Source: WHSW01 sp963777775 (GTDB lineage: Bacteria > Actinomycetota > Thermoleophilia > Solirubrobacterales > 70-9). Taken from it: a DNA stretch of 64,000 nucleotides. Positions within the stretch are counted from its first letter, which is position 1; the number at the start of each line of letters is the position of its first letter. The stretch is from contig CAVZRL010000009.1 of NCBI GenBank assembly GCA_963777775.1, positions 1,550,001-1,614,000 on the forward strand, in the 5' to 3' direction. This document shows, piece after piece, positions 1 to 8,187 of the stretch. A program made the translations under genes and the position numbers. The notes under the pieces were generated by a model that saw only the letters and a program-made list of their open reading frames with translations, was not told the DNA's origin and searched no databases.

Positions 1-1078
1 CCGCGCGCACGGGAGCGTTGGTCAGCGGACGCTGGATCCGTCTCGGAGCGAGGGCGAAGGCGATCATCGCCGCCGCCATCGCGAGTGGGTAGATGATCGA
101 GAGGACCAGCGGCTGTCGGGCGAACAGCCCGGCGAACGGGTTCACGTCGGTCACCGCCTCCTGCCCGGAGGCGTAGAAGACCGCCGCGAGGACCGGTAGC
201 AGGGCCACCAGCGTCCAGCCGGCCTGGCGGCTGAGCCGCTCGGCGTCGACCCGGTCGGAGAGCATCACGAACAACCACGCACATGTCATGCCGGCAGCCA
301 GTGCGAGGCCCCAGGTTGGTAGTTGGCTCGCGTAGTAGGCGCCGACTCGCGCCTCGGTTGCCGGATCGAGGGCGACGCCAACCAGATCGGCGATCGCGCC
401 GATGTTGACGGCGATCGCGTACCAGGCAGCGAGGATCACTGCCGCGAGCCCGAGGCCGATGAACGGGCGCCGGAAGTACGCGGCGGCGACCAGGGGCAGC
501 ACGACATAGAAGCCGACCTCGACCGAGAGAGTCCAGACGGGCGGAACCACCCCAAGCCCGAGTTGAAAGTCCCCACTCGCGACGCCCTCGGTCACCACAG
601 GCCCGTCGAGCATCAGCGCCGGCGTCTGCACGAGCCCGAAGTGAGCTGCGACCTCGCCGATCCCCGGATAGTCCGCGCCACCGGGGATCGGAGAGAAGAT
701 CGCCAGGAGCAGTAGTCCGACGATCAGAGTCACGTAATAGGCCGGCACGAGCCGCGCTGCCCGGCGGATCGCGAACACCCTTACCGAACCGAGGTCGCCG
801 CCCCGTGCGGCTGCCGGCAGGAACATGACGAAGCCACTGACGATGAACAGCATCGTCAGCGATCCGCCTGGCAGGATGCCCCAGAGCGCGATACCGAGTG
901 GCGAGTCGCTGTCTGCAGTCAGGGCTCCGCAGACCTGGAGGATGTGAAACAGGACGACGCCGCCGATCGCAAGCGCGCGGAAGCCGTCGAATGCCGCGAC
1001 GACCGGGATCCCGCTCGCCGCGCGCCAGGACTTGCCAGGGTCCTCCGCGACGCCCGTGCTGCGGTCGTCCACGGCCAC
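1..1078 (-). CDS. acyltransferase 3 family membrane protein (3' end outside window)
   Basis: Integral membrane O-acyltransferase of the acyltransferase 3 (OafA/YrhL-like) family, which transfers acyl groups to cell-surface sugars. I read 359 uninterrupted codons from a GTG at 1078 down to the window edge. The N-terminus has the family start GFRALAIGGVVLFHIL with its conserved His, and mid-protein the typical WTLSVEVGFYVVLPLV segment; many hydrophobic stretches alternate with short loops. The gene starts 13 bases after the stop of the epimerase upstream, suggesting a shared transcript for surface polysaccharide modification. The C-terminus lies outside the window. Acceptor sugar unknown. Confidence 0.85.
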   Translation of the reverse strand, partial: MAVDDRSTGVAEDPGKSWRAASGIPVVAAFDGFRALAIGGVVLFHILQVCGALTADSDSPLGIALWGILPGGSLTMLFIVSGFVMFLPAAARGGDLGSVRVFAIRRAARLVPAYYVTLIVGLLLLAIFSPIPGGADYPGIGEVAAHFGLVQTPALMLDGPVVTEGVASGDFQLGLGVVPPVWTLSVEVGFYVVLPLVAAAYFRRPFIGLGLAAVILAAWYAIAVNIGAIADLVGVALDPATEARVGAYYASQLPTWGLALAAGMTCAWLFVMLSDRVDAERLSRQAGWTLVALLPVLAAVFYASGQEAVTDVNPFAGLFARQPLVLSIIYPLAMAAAMIAFALAPRRIQRPLTNAPVRA

Positions 1079-1091
1079 GGGGCCGGGTGGC

Positions 1092-2041
1092 TCAGCCCCT
1101 GATCTGGTCGGCTTGCTCGGTGGGATTGCCGACCCCCATGCCCTCGGCGCGCAGCCAGTCGATGTAGCGCGGCACGCCGTCCTCCAGCAGGGTCGAGGGA
1201 TCGTGGTCGAGGTCGGCGGCCGCCTTGCTGATGTCCGGGCGCTTGCTCTTCACGTTGTGGAGATCCTCGGGCATGTACGTGACCAGGCCGGGATCGGCGC
1301 CGGTGTGCTCGAGCACCAGATCGCTGAGCTCGCGCACGGATCGGAAGTCGGTGCCGCCGATGTTGTAGACCTCGCCGGCGACGAACCGGTCGCGCGACCC
1401 GGGCGAGCGTCGGGATGAAGTCGTCGACGTACATGAATACCCGCGAGTAGCCGTCGTAGACGGTCCACGGCAGGCCGATGAGTGCGTGGCTGCAGAACAG
1501 CGCCACGACGCTGCGATACGGGTGGTAGGTCTCGCCGGGCCCGTAGGCGTTGAAGAACCGACAGCGCACGCACTCGAGCCCGTCCTTCTCGGAGTTGATG
1601 ATCTGGAGCTCGTTCGCCCACTTGCTGATCGCGTAGTCGTTCGCGGGACGCAGCGGGAGCTGGTCGTGGTCCTCGACCAGCGGATCGTGGTCGAGCTCGC
1701 CGTAGATCTCGCTCGAGGACGCGAAGACGAGCTTGGTGCTGCGCTCCATGCAGAGGTCGATCACGTTCCGGGTCCCGAGCATGTTCGTGGTCCAGTTCTG
1801 CTCGTACCACTCGTTTCCGTTGATCCGGCCGAACTCCGCCGCGAGGTGATAGACGAGGTCTGAGGCTCGAACTCGTCGAAGACCGCTGCATCTGCCGGTG
1901 CTCCCGCACGTCCGCGCGGGTCGTCGTCAGCGTCGAGCTGTGGTCGGTGTCGGCACCACGGATCTCGTGCCCGTTGGAGCGCAGTTGCGCGACCAGCGGT
2001 CTGCCCAATGTGCCCTCGCTGCCGGTGACCAGGATCCTCAT
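1092..2041 (-). pseudogene. frameshifted NAD-dependent NDP-sugar epimerase/dehydratase
   Basis: Extended SDR of the NDP-sugar epimerase/dehydratase type. Starting at ATG 2041, frame 1 gives MRILVTGSEGTLGRPLV, the N-terminal Rossmann glycine motif. The reading frame must then change twice near 1860-1890 (through VFDEFEP into DLVYHLAAEFGRINGNEWY) and once near 1395 (LARVA into DRFVAGEVYNIGG) to recover the family sequence. SSSEIYGE, the catalytic YAISK, GPGETYHPYRS and YVDDF are all present, and the last frame ends DQIRG at 1092. Protein similarity continues across all three breaks, so either the gene is recently dead or the assembly has indel errors; nearby genes have similar breaks. Confidence 0.75.
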
Positions 2042-2110
2042 CGGGGGCGGAAGCTTAGACACGTGCTCGCTCCCGCGAGCCGTGACGGCTACGATCCCGC
2101 GCCGAGCGCG

Positions 2111-2630
2111 ATGAGCGATCGAGACCACGAGCTGATCACCGACCAGGCCGAACGCGAGGCCTCCGGCGCCCACGCCTACGGGCGCTACCTCGAGGAGTTC
2201 GAGGTCGGCGCCGTCTACAAGCATTGGCCGGCCAAGACCGTGACCGAGGCGGACGACCACCTCTTCTGCCTGATCACGATGAACCACCACCCGCTGCACC
2301 TCAACGACCTCTACGCAGCGGAGTCGCAGCAGGGCCGCAACGTGGTCGTCGGCCCGCTCGTCTACTCGCTGGCGCTCGGGATGTCGGTCTCCGACGTCTC
2401 CGGCAAGGCGATCGCCAACCTCGCCACCGAGGAGCTCTCGCACCCGAACCCCGTCTTTCACGGCGACACGCTGTTCTGCGAGTCCGAGGTGCTCGACGTG
2501 CGGCCCTCCTCCTCGAAGCCCGACCGCGGCGTGGTCCGCGTCCACACCCGGGTCTTCAAGCAGGACGGCGTCGCTGGTCGCCGAGTTCAAGCGCGCGGTG
2601 CTGGTGCCGCGGCGCGACCCGATCGGCTAG
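2111..2630 (+). pseudogene. MaoC-family dehydratase, single frameshift near the 3' end
   Basis: Small (about 173 aa) hot-dog-fold MaoC-like enoyl-CoA hydratase. From ATG 2111 the product contains YLEEFEVGAVYKHWPAKTV, then TMNHHPLHLN with the N/H residues typical of the hydratase active site, VVGPLVYSLALGMSV, and HPNPVFHGDTL. The frame is lost after FKQDG near 2572; one base change restores LVAEFKRAVLVPRRDPIG and a TAG at 2628-2630. That stop falls beside the stop of the convergent glycoside hydrolase, which supports the repaired ending. Acts on an enoyl-CoA or similar thioester. With the Ccr and Ecm genes nearby it could take part in the ethylmalonyl-CoA pathway, but that is inference. Confidence 0.72.
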
Positions 2631-3765
2631 GCGCATCCGCAGGTGCCGCAGCCGCAGGTCTGCAGCCGGTTGTAGAGCGGCGTTCGTGCTGCCATCGAGG
2701 TCCAGCGCCCCGAGTGAGTCCTCCCACTCGTTGATCCCGTAGTCGGGATCGATCAGGCGGTGGAAGATCACCGCCTCCGCGTTGCCGCCGGAGAGGATCT
2801 TGTAGATCTGCGCCGAGCCCTTCGCCTGGCGCTTGACGCCGAACTGGATCGAGGCGAGGCCCGTCTCGGTGACCCAGATCGGCCGGCCCCGGGCGAGCTT
2901 CTTGACCCGGTGGAAGTCCTTGCTCAGGCGCCTCATCGCGCGCTCGAGGCTGCGCCCCTTGCGCGGATAGAGGTTGACCCCGACCTCGATGCTGGGGTCG
3001 AGCGAGCTGTAGACCGCGCGCAGGTACTGACGCCAGGCGTCGTCGCCGGGGGACGGCGCCGCGCCGATCACGGTCTGATCCGGATTCACGGCATGAACGG
3101 CGGCCGCCGCCGCCTCCGCCAGCTCGACGTAGCGGTCAGGCGGGATCTTCCCGTAGTACTCGAGATTCGGCTCGCTCCAGACCTGGAGCACCGCATCCGG
3201 GTAACGCTGCGCCAGCACGGCGTAGAAAGCCGCGAACTCACCATCGAATCGATGCAGAGGCGGTCGGATGTAGAACAGGCCGGGGTTGGGTTGCACGTCC
3301 GGATTGGTGTGGGGCGGTGCATCCGAGACGGTGAGCAGCGGCCGGATACCGTTGGCGCGCAGCACCTCGACGACCTGGTCGAGGTTCTTGAATCCGAGCT
3401 CCGGATTGAATCGCTCATAGTCGAATTGCTCGGTCCACTCCGGGAGTGGGCCTTTGGCTCCGAGCTGCAGGACGTTCGTCCAGCTGACCGCGAGCCGGGC
3501 CACGCTCGATCCGGCCTGGGCCGCTTCCTCCGCGGCCTTCAGGAACCCTGGGCCGCTGTCGCTGAACCCGAACTCCGCCGGCGGTCGCTTGTTCCAGTTC
3601 GAGGCCAGGGCGACGCGCAGCGGTGTGTTCCGCCGTCTTCTGGCCGTCGTGCTTGCCGCCCGCGCCTCCGGCCGCCGCGCCGGTCACAGCAAGCGCTGCG
3701 GTCACCGCAGCGGCGATCGTCGCCTTGAAAACGCTTCCGCCGGGCCCACGCCCAGGAATACGCAA
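2627..3765 (-). pseudogene. secreted glycoside hydrolase (cellulase-like TIM barrel), two frameshifts
   Basis: Starting at TTG 3765 with GGAGG six bases upstream, the product has a signal peptide (FKATIAAAVTAALAVTGAAA). The frame breaks near 3622 and resumes as LRVALASNWNKRPP. The barrel contains VARLAVSWTNVL, QVWSEPNLEYYG with the acid/base Glu of clan A hydrolases (NEP-like), and IWVTETGLAS with the likely nucleophile Glu. A second break near 2690 changes a nonsense tail into YNRLQTCGCGTCGCA and a TAG at 2627-2629, an odd Cys-rich C-terminus. It resembles GH5/GH39-like secreted hydrolases; substrate unknown. Convergent with the MaoC gene, overlapping it by four bases. Confidence 0.72.
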
Positions 3766-3854
3766 CGCGCACCTCCGCCGATTCCGATACACCCCACGCC
3801 GTACCCGGCGCACGCCTAGTTCTATCGCAAATCGGCGCCGAGCGAACTCAGACC

Positions 3855-3874
3855 CTCTGCGGCGCCCCGCAGAG
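3855..3874 (-). terminator. perfect 8-bp hairpin after the 3886-4452 gene
   Basis: CTCTGCGG, a CGCC loop, then CCGCAGAG: a perfect inverted repeat 12 bases beyond the stop of the leftward gene. There is no T-tract, as is common for terminators in high-G+C actinobacteria. The 121-bp gap to the glycoside hydrolase holds nothing else I can identify. Confidence 0.5.
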
Positions 3875-3885
3875 CGGCGAGTCGA

Positions 3886-4452
3886 TCAGTGAGGCGGCTC
3901 GACCGCGTGAGCGGGCGGGCGCGACTCCTCGGCCAGCGAGGTGAGCTCGAGCACCCCGCGTGACGCCTCGTCGAGCACCTCGGTGGCCTCCTCGGCCGAG
4001 CGCGCGTAGAGCTCGACCAGCAGGTGGACGATGATCCGCTCCTCGTCGTGCTTGTGAAAGCGCACGTGGGTGAAGAACTCGCGTGTCCCGGGATCCCCGA
4101 ATGCGGCGTAGGTGAGCGCGTCGGCCGCCTCTGGCCCGGAGCAGGTCTCGGCCTGGTCCTGATCAACGGTCACCGTGCACGATGCGACCCAGGGCGTCCC
4201 GGCGACCATCCGCTCCCAGCGATCCTCGATCGGGACGACGAGGTTCTCCTCGATTGCGAGGTGGGGTTGGTCATGCATGCAATCGAGGCACTGCACGACG
4301 GCCTCCTGGATCTCCTCGACCCGCTCCGCGGTCTCCCCCGACTCGGGGTCGACGCGGATGATCGCGTCGTAGTGGACCTGGGCCTCGAGACGGGTCGACC
4401 AGCACCGGTAGCAGCGCAGCCAGGCGCTGCGGTCACCGTTGAGCTCGCTCAT
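3886..4452 (-). CDS. hypothetical protein with Cys-pair motifs
   Basis: About 188 aa, not recognised. I chose the ATG at 4452 (MSELNGDRSAWLRCYRCW) because the family-like acidic sequence begins there; upstream codons look like shadow sequence. CYRC near residue 14 and CLDCMHDQPH around residue 55 could form a metal-binding knuckle. The remainder is acidic with a helical C-terminal half (EERIIVHLLVELYARSAEEATEVLDEA). No membrane segment or signal peptide. It lies downstream of ethylmalonyl-CoA mutase on the same strand with a 77-bp gap, so the two may be cotranscribed. Function unknown. Confidence 0.7.
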   Translation of the reverse strand: MSELNGDRSAWLRCYRCWSTRLEAQVHYDAIIRVDPESGETAERVEEIQEAVVQCLDCMHDQPHLAIEENLVVPIEDRWERMVAGTPWVASCTVTVDQDQAETCSGPEAADALTYAAFGDPGTREFFTHVRFHKHDEERIIVHLLVELYARSAEEATEVLDEASRGVLELTSLAEESRPPAHAVEPPH

Positions 4453-4529
4453 CGACTGTGAGGGTAGCGCCGCTGATGCCCGGCGGCAGGACGGTCGCGG
4501 CCGCCGGCTCGGGTCGCCCACCGCGGCGT

Positions 4530-6530
4530 CTAGATCGGCGCCGGCGAGGCGGCTCCGCTGCGCTGTGCGACGAGCTCGACAATCTCGTCCATGATCCGGT
4601 TGATGTCGAAGTCCTTCGGCGTGTAGACCCGCGCGACCCCGGCGTCGCGAAGCTTCCCGGCGTCGGCGAGCGGAATGATCCCGCCGATCACCACCGGGGC
4701 ATCGACGCCCTGCTCGCGCAGCAGTCGCAAGGTCTCGGGGATCAGCTCGAGGTGGGAGCCGGAGAGGATCGAGAGGCCGACGACATCGACGTCCTCCTCG
4801 ACCGCCGAGGCGGCGATCTGCTCGGGCGTCAGCCGGATCCCCTGATAGATCACCTCCATCCCGACGTCGCGCGCGCGGACCGCGATCTGCTCGGCCCCGT
4901 TCGAGTGGCCGTCGAGCCCCGGCTTGCCGACCAGGATCCGAGGACGATGCCCGATCCGGCCCGCGAGCTCCTCGACCCGCGCCCGGACCGCCGCGAGCTG
5001 TGGCTCACCGCCCGCAGCCGCGCCGGCGCCGACGCCGGTCGGCGCGCGATAGTCGCCGAACACCTCGCGGAGGGTGTTGGCCCACTCGCCGGTCGTCGCC
5101 CCCGCCTTCGCCGCCTCGATCGTCGCCGGCATGATGTTCGCCGATTCCTCGCGCGCCGCATCGGCGAGGCGCTCCAGTGCCCGCGCGACGGCGTCCTCGT
5201 CGCGCTCTTCGCGCCAGCGCTCGAGCGCCTCGCGGCACTCGCGCTCGACCTCGGGGTCAGGTGTGAGGATGCCGCCGTCGGCGCCGGCGGTCAGCGGCGA
5301 GTCCTCGCTCTCGGTGAAGCAGTTCTGGCCCACGACGCGGATCTCCTCGCGCTCGATCCTGGCGATCCGATCGCTGTGGGACTCGACCAGGCGCGCCTTC
5401 ATGTAGGCGACCGCCTCGACCGCGCCGCCCTGGTCGGCGACCACCGACATCTCCGTACGGGCGCCCTCGGTCAGCTCGGCGACCAGGCCGTCCATCACCT
5501 CCGAGCCCTCGAAGACGTCGGGGTACTCGAGCAGGTCGGTCTCGAAGGCGAGCACCTGCTGGATTCGCAGGCTCCATTGCTGATCCCAGGGCCGGGGCAG
5601 GCCGAGCGCCTCGTTCCAGGCCGGCAGCTGGACCGCGCGGGCGCGCGCGTTTCGCCCCAGGGTCACGGCGAGCGCTTCGAGGACGATCCGCTGCACGTTG
5701 TTCTCCGGCTGGGCCTCGGTCAGCCCCAGCGAGTTGACCTGGACGCCGTAGCGCAGGCGCAGGTACTTCGGCTCCTCGACCCCGTAGCGCTCGCGCCCGA
5801 TCTCCTCCCAGAGCGCCGCCATCGCGCGCAGCTTTGCGTGCTCCTCGATGAATCGGACCCCTGCGTTGACGAAGAACGAAATCCGCCCGAAGACTCGCGG
5901 GAAGTCCTCCTCGGCCACCTGCCCGCGCGCCTTGACCTCGTCGAGGACAGCGACGGCGGTCGAGATCGCGAAGGCGATCTCCTGGACCGGGGTCGCGCCG
6001 GCCTCCTGGAGGTGGTAGCTGCAGACGTTGGTCGGGTTCCAGCGCGGGGTCTCGTTGACGGCGAAGGCGACCGTGTCGGCGATCAGCCGCATCGACGGTC
6101 CGGGCGGGAAGGCATAGGTGCCCCGGGACAGGTACTCCTTGATGATGTCGTTCTGGGTCGTCCCGGTCAGCGCCCCGCGCTCGACCCCGTTCTCGTCGGC
6201 GACGGTCACGTAGAGCGCCAGCAGCCACGCCGCGGTCGCGTTGATCGTCATCGACGTGTTCATCTCGGCGAGTGGGATCCCGTCGAGCAGCGCGTGCATA
6301 TCCCCCTTGTGGGCGATGGAGACGCCGACCTTTCCGACCTCCCCGCGGGCGAGCGGGTGGTCGGGGTCGTAGCCGGTCTGCGTCGGCAGGTCAAAGGCGA
6401 CCGAGAGACCTGTCTGGCCTTTGGCGAGGTTACGCCGATAGAGCTCGTTCGAGCGCCGGGCGTCGGAGTGCCCGGCGTAGGTGCGCATCACCCATGGCCG
6501 GTCGGGCTCGGGGAGCCGGTGCTCGTTCAT
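4530..6530 (-). CDS. meaA: ethylmalonyl-CoA mutase / MeaA-like B12-dependent mutase
   Basis: Single-chain coenzyme B12-dependent acyl-CoA mutase, about 666 aa, the length of ethylmalonyl-CoA mutase (Ecm, also called MeaA), which makes methylsuccinyl-CoA. The N-terminal TIM-barrel domain has the substrate-binding stretch RPWVMRTYAGHSDARRSNELYRRN and FDLPTQTGYD; NDIIKEYLSRGTYAFPP follows near residue 140. The C-terminal domain (about 530-660) has the cobalamin motif GKPGLDGHSNG with the axial His. Start taken as ATG 6530 (MNEHRLPEPDRPW). Ecm rather than methylmalonyl-CoA mutase is suggested by length, single-chain form and a crotonyl-CoA carboxylase/reductase gene about 5 kb away; sequence alone does not prove the substrate. 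Confidence 0.85.
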   Translation of the reverse strand: MNEHRLPEPDRPWVMRTYAGHSDARRSNELYRRNLAKGQTGLSVAFDLPTQTGYDPDHPLARGEVGKVGVSIAHKGDMHALLDGIPLAEMNTSMTINATAAWLLALYVTVADENGVERGALTGTTQNDIIKEYLSRGTYAFPPGPSMRLIADTVAFAVNETPRWNPTNVCSYHLQEAGATPVQEIAFAISTAVAVLDEVKARGQVAEEDFPRVFGRISFFVNAGVRFIEEHAKLRAMAALWEEIGRERYGVEEPKYLRLRYGVQVNSLGLTEAQPENNVQRIVLEALAVTLGRNARARAVQLPAWNEALGLPRPWDQQWSLRIQQVLAFETDLLEYPDVFEGSEVMDGLVAELTEGARTEMSVVADQGGAVEAVAYMKARLVESHSDRIARIEREEIRVVGQNCFTESEDSPLTAGADGGILTPDPEVERECREALERWREERDEDAVARALERLADAAREESANIMPATIEAAKAGATTGEWANTLREVFGDYRAPTGVGAGAAAGGEPQLAAVRARVEELAGRIGHRPRILVGKPGLDGHSNGAEQIAVRARDVGMEVIYQGIRLTPEQIAASAVEEDVDVVGLSILSGSHLELIPETLRLLREQGVDAPVVIGGIIPLADAGKLRDAGVARVYTPKDFDINRIMDEIVELVAQRSGAASPAPI

Positions 6531-6643
6531 CCGCTCGATTGTCCCAGGTAGCGTGCCCGATGAAATTGTCCGACCGCACCCTTGCGGGCACGTGCGTGTT
6601 GAGGGGGGTCCAGCGGCTACCCTGCGACGGGGCCGCAACCCTG

Positions 6644-7345
6644 ATGAGAACGCCAGAGTCCAAACGCAAGGGCCTCATGCTCGCGCTCGCGCTCGCGACT
6701 GCCGTCCTGGGCACCGCTGCGCTGGGAACCGCGCTCGGGGCGGTGACCGTCTACGACAACAACTTCTCGAGCCGTGGCGAGTACAGGGAGATGATCAAGT
6801 CGGGCGGGGGCAAGCGCTGCGAGCGAAAGTTCCGCCGCAAGAGCAAGGCGATGCTGGCGTCGGTCAAGCGCAGCCCGACGACCTGCTCGTTTCGGGCGCC
6901 TGTGCAGGGCGACAACGAGCTGCCCAACCACGACGTCAAGCTGACCGGCAAGGTGCTGAAGAAGACCCGCGGCTCGCTGCGCGGGGGCGCTTTCCTCGAG
7001 CTCACCGTGCGCGCCGGTGGTGGCGGGATCGGCTATTCGCTGAGGGTCTTCCCTCACAAGGGGCGGTTCGAGCTCGTGCGCGGACCCGGCGGCAACGGCT
7101 TCCCGGTCAGGGGCACGAGCGCCGCGATCAAGAAGGTCAACAAGCCAAACCAACTGCGCCTGGTCGCGACCGGCTCCGAGGTTCGCGCGCTGGTCAACGG
7201 CAAGGAGGTGGCGAAGGTCGACGACCCCAACCCCGGCCAGGTGTCGGGCGCAAAGGTGCGGTTCGCGGTCGGCAGCCAGAAGGACAAGAAGGGCAACGTC
7301 GCCGCCACCTTCAAGAAGCTCGCAGTCGCGGTCCCGGATCCCTAG
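6644..7345 (+). CDS. secreted hypothetical protein
   Basis: About 233 aa. A charged start (MRTPESKRKG) leads into a hydrophobic stretch LMLALALATAVLGTAALGTALGA, a signal peptide or membrane anchor. The mature part is basic and rich in beta-type sequence (YDNNFSSRGEY near the start; VKLTGKVLKKTRGSLRGGAFLEL; NQLRLVATGSEVRALVNGKEV), with a layout like a concanavalin-A/lectin-type beta-sandwich. That fold is inference; no family motif is recognised. The clpS gene follows at once, so the two may be cotranscribed by position only. Confidence 0.72.
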   Translation: MRTPESKRKGLMLALALATAVLGTAALGTALGAVTVYDNNFSSRGEYREMIKSGGGKRCERKFRRKSKAMLASVKRSPTTCSFRAPVQGDNELPNHDVKLTGKVLKKTRGSLRGGAFLELTVRAGGGGIGYSLRVFPHKGRFELVRGPGGNGFPVRGTSAAIKKVNKPNQLRLVATGSEVRALVNGKEVAKVDDPNPGQVSGAKVRFAVGSQKDKKGNVAATFKKLAVAVPDP

Positions 7346-7356
7346 CGAGGCGCCCG

Positions 7357-7647
7357 ATCTCGACCGAGACGCTCGAGCGGCCAAAGACCGGCGGGCCCGG
7401 GGAGGGGCTCGGCGGCAACTGGCAGGTGATCGTCCTCAACGATGACCACAACACCTTCGACCACGTCGCCGGCACTCTCGCGAGCGTCATCCCCGGCGTC
7501 TCGCTCGACGCCGGTCACCGGTTCGCCGAGCGCATCCACCGCAGCGGGCAAGCGGTCGTCTGGACCGGCCCCAAGGAGCCCGCGGAGCTCTATTGGCAGC
7601 AGCTCAAGGACGCGGGGCTGACGATGGCCCCGCTCGAACAGCACTGA
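7357..7647 (+). CDS. clpS: ATP-dependent Clp protease adaptor ClpS, apparent ATC start
   Basis: ClpS delivers N-degron substrates to the Clp AAA+ unfoldase. The core QVIVLNDDHNTFDHVAGTL carries the NDD and nearby residues that grip the N-terminal residue, followed by AGHRFAERIHRSGQAVVWTG. The family N-terminus (S-T-E-T-L-E-R-P) is preceded by ATC at 7357, not ATG/GTG/TTG, with AGCGAGG upstream at good ribosome-binding distance; no ordinary start codon exists in frame between the previous stop and residue 25 or so. A later GTG at the Q-V-I-V position would delete the flexible N-terminal arm. Real rare start or a single-base error. About 96 aa, normal for ClpS. Confidence 0.85.
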   Translation: MSTETLERPKTGGPGEGLGGNWQVIVLNDDHNTFDHVAGTLASVIPGVSLDAGHRFAERIHRSGQAVVWTGPKEPAELYWQQLKDAGLTMAPLEQH

Positions 7648-7684
7648 CTCCAGGCTGGGCCCTGACTCGAGGACACCGGCGGGC

Positions 7685-7701
7685 GACGCCTTGCAGGCGT
7701 C
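7685..7701. terminator. hairpin between convergent genes
   Basis: GACGCC, loop TTGCA, GGCGTC: perfect 6-bp stem placed exactly between the convergent stops of clpS (7647) and the 7702-8049 gene. It could serve both directions. Confidence 0.5.
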
Positions 7702-8049
7702 TCAGCCCCAGCGCGGCAGCTTGATGATCGAGCCGGCGGGCGATCCGCCGACGGCGGGGCGGCGCTTGCCGAGCCCACGCTTGCGCTTGCCGTCGCGGCG
7801 GCGGAGCTGAGCGACGCGGAGCCCGAGCAGCTTGCGCAGCTCGGCCGTGCGCGAGAACGGATCGGCGATCGTCTCGCCCGTGCTCAGCGAGACGGCGGCG
7901 AGCAGCGAGCCCTCGACCTCGAGCCCCAGCACCGGGCCTGTCGGCGCGGCGCTCGAGTCGCGCTCCGCGAGCCTGGCCAGCTCAGCCCTGTCCTCGTCGG
8001 TCAGGTCGACGCGACGGATCGTGATCTCGGTGTTGACGCTTGCACTCAT
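7702..8049 (-). CDS. small hypothetical protein
   Basis: About 115 aa. Start ATG 8049 is preceded by GAGGTG at six bases. Sequence reads ITIRRVDLTDEDRAELARLA near the start, then a short beta-type stretch VLGLEVEGSLLAAVSLSTGE, IADPFSRTAELRKLLGLRVAQL, and a strongly basic tail (RRRDGKRKRGLGKRR). It resembles the N-terminal strand and helix of a GNAT domain without an acetyl-CoA motif, so it may be a degenerate acetyltransferase fold; I cannot assign a function. Divergent from the LysR gene with a 138-bp shared upstream region. Confidence 0.65.
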   Translation of the reverse strand: MSASVNTEITIRRVDLTDEDRAELARLAERDSSAAPTGPVLGLEVEGSLLAAVSLSTGETIADPFSRTAELRKLLGLRVAQLRRRDGKRKRGLGKRRPAVGGSPAGSIIKLPRWG

Positions 8050-8187
8050 CTCGCTCACCTCGCTGCTCTTCCCATTTCGTCCTCTCGAGCTTGAAACGCC
8101 CGGAGATGCTCCTGTGTGAGGGGCAGCATCGATCGGAATGGGCATTAGCGCAACAGCGATTCCTGTTTGAGCTGATAAGGTCCACTT

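Noticed and set aside
4458..6551. A rightward reading frame of almost 700 codons opposite ethylmalonyl-CoA mutase
   Set aside because: It is the antisense shadow of a clear B12-dependent mutase; its composition (Arg, Leu, Asp, Gly repeats) has no domain pattern.
6481..7356. A long upstream extension for ClpS in the same frame
   Set aside because: The sequence upstream is antisense-like noise overlapping the secreted protein gene; family similarity begins at the ATC codon.
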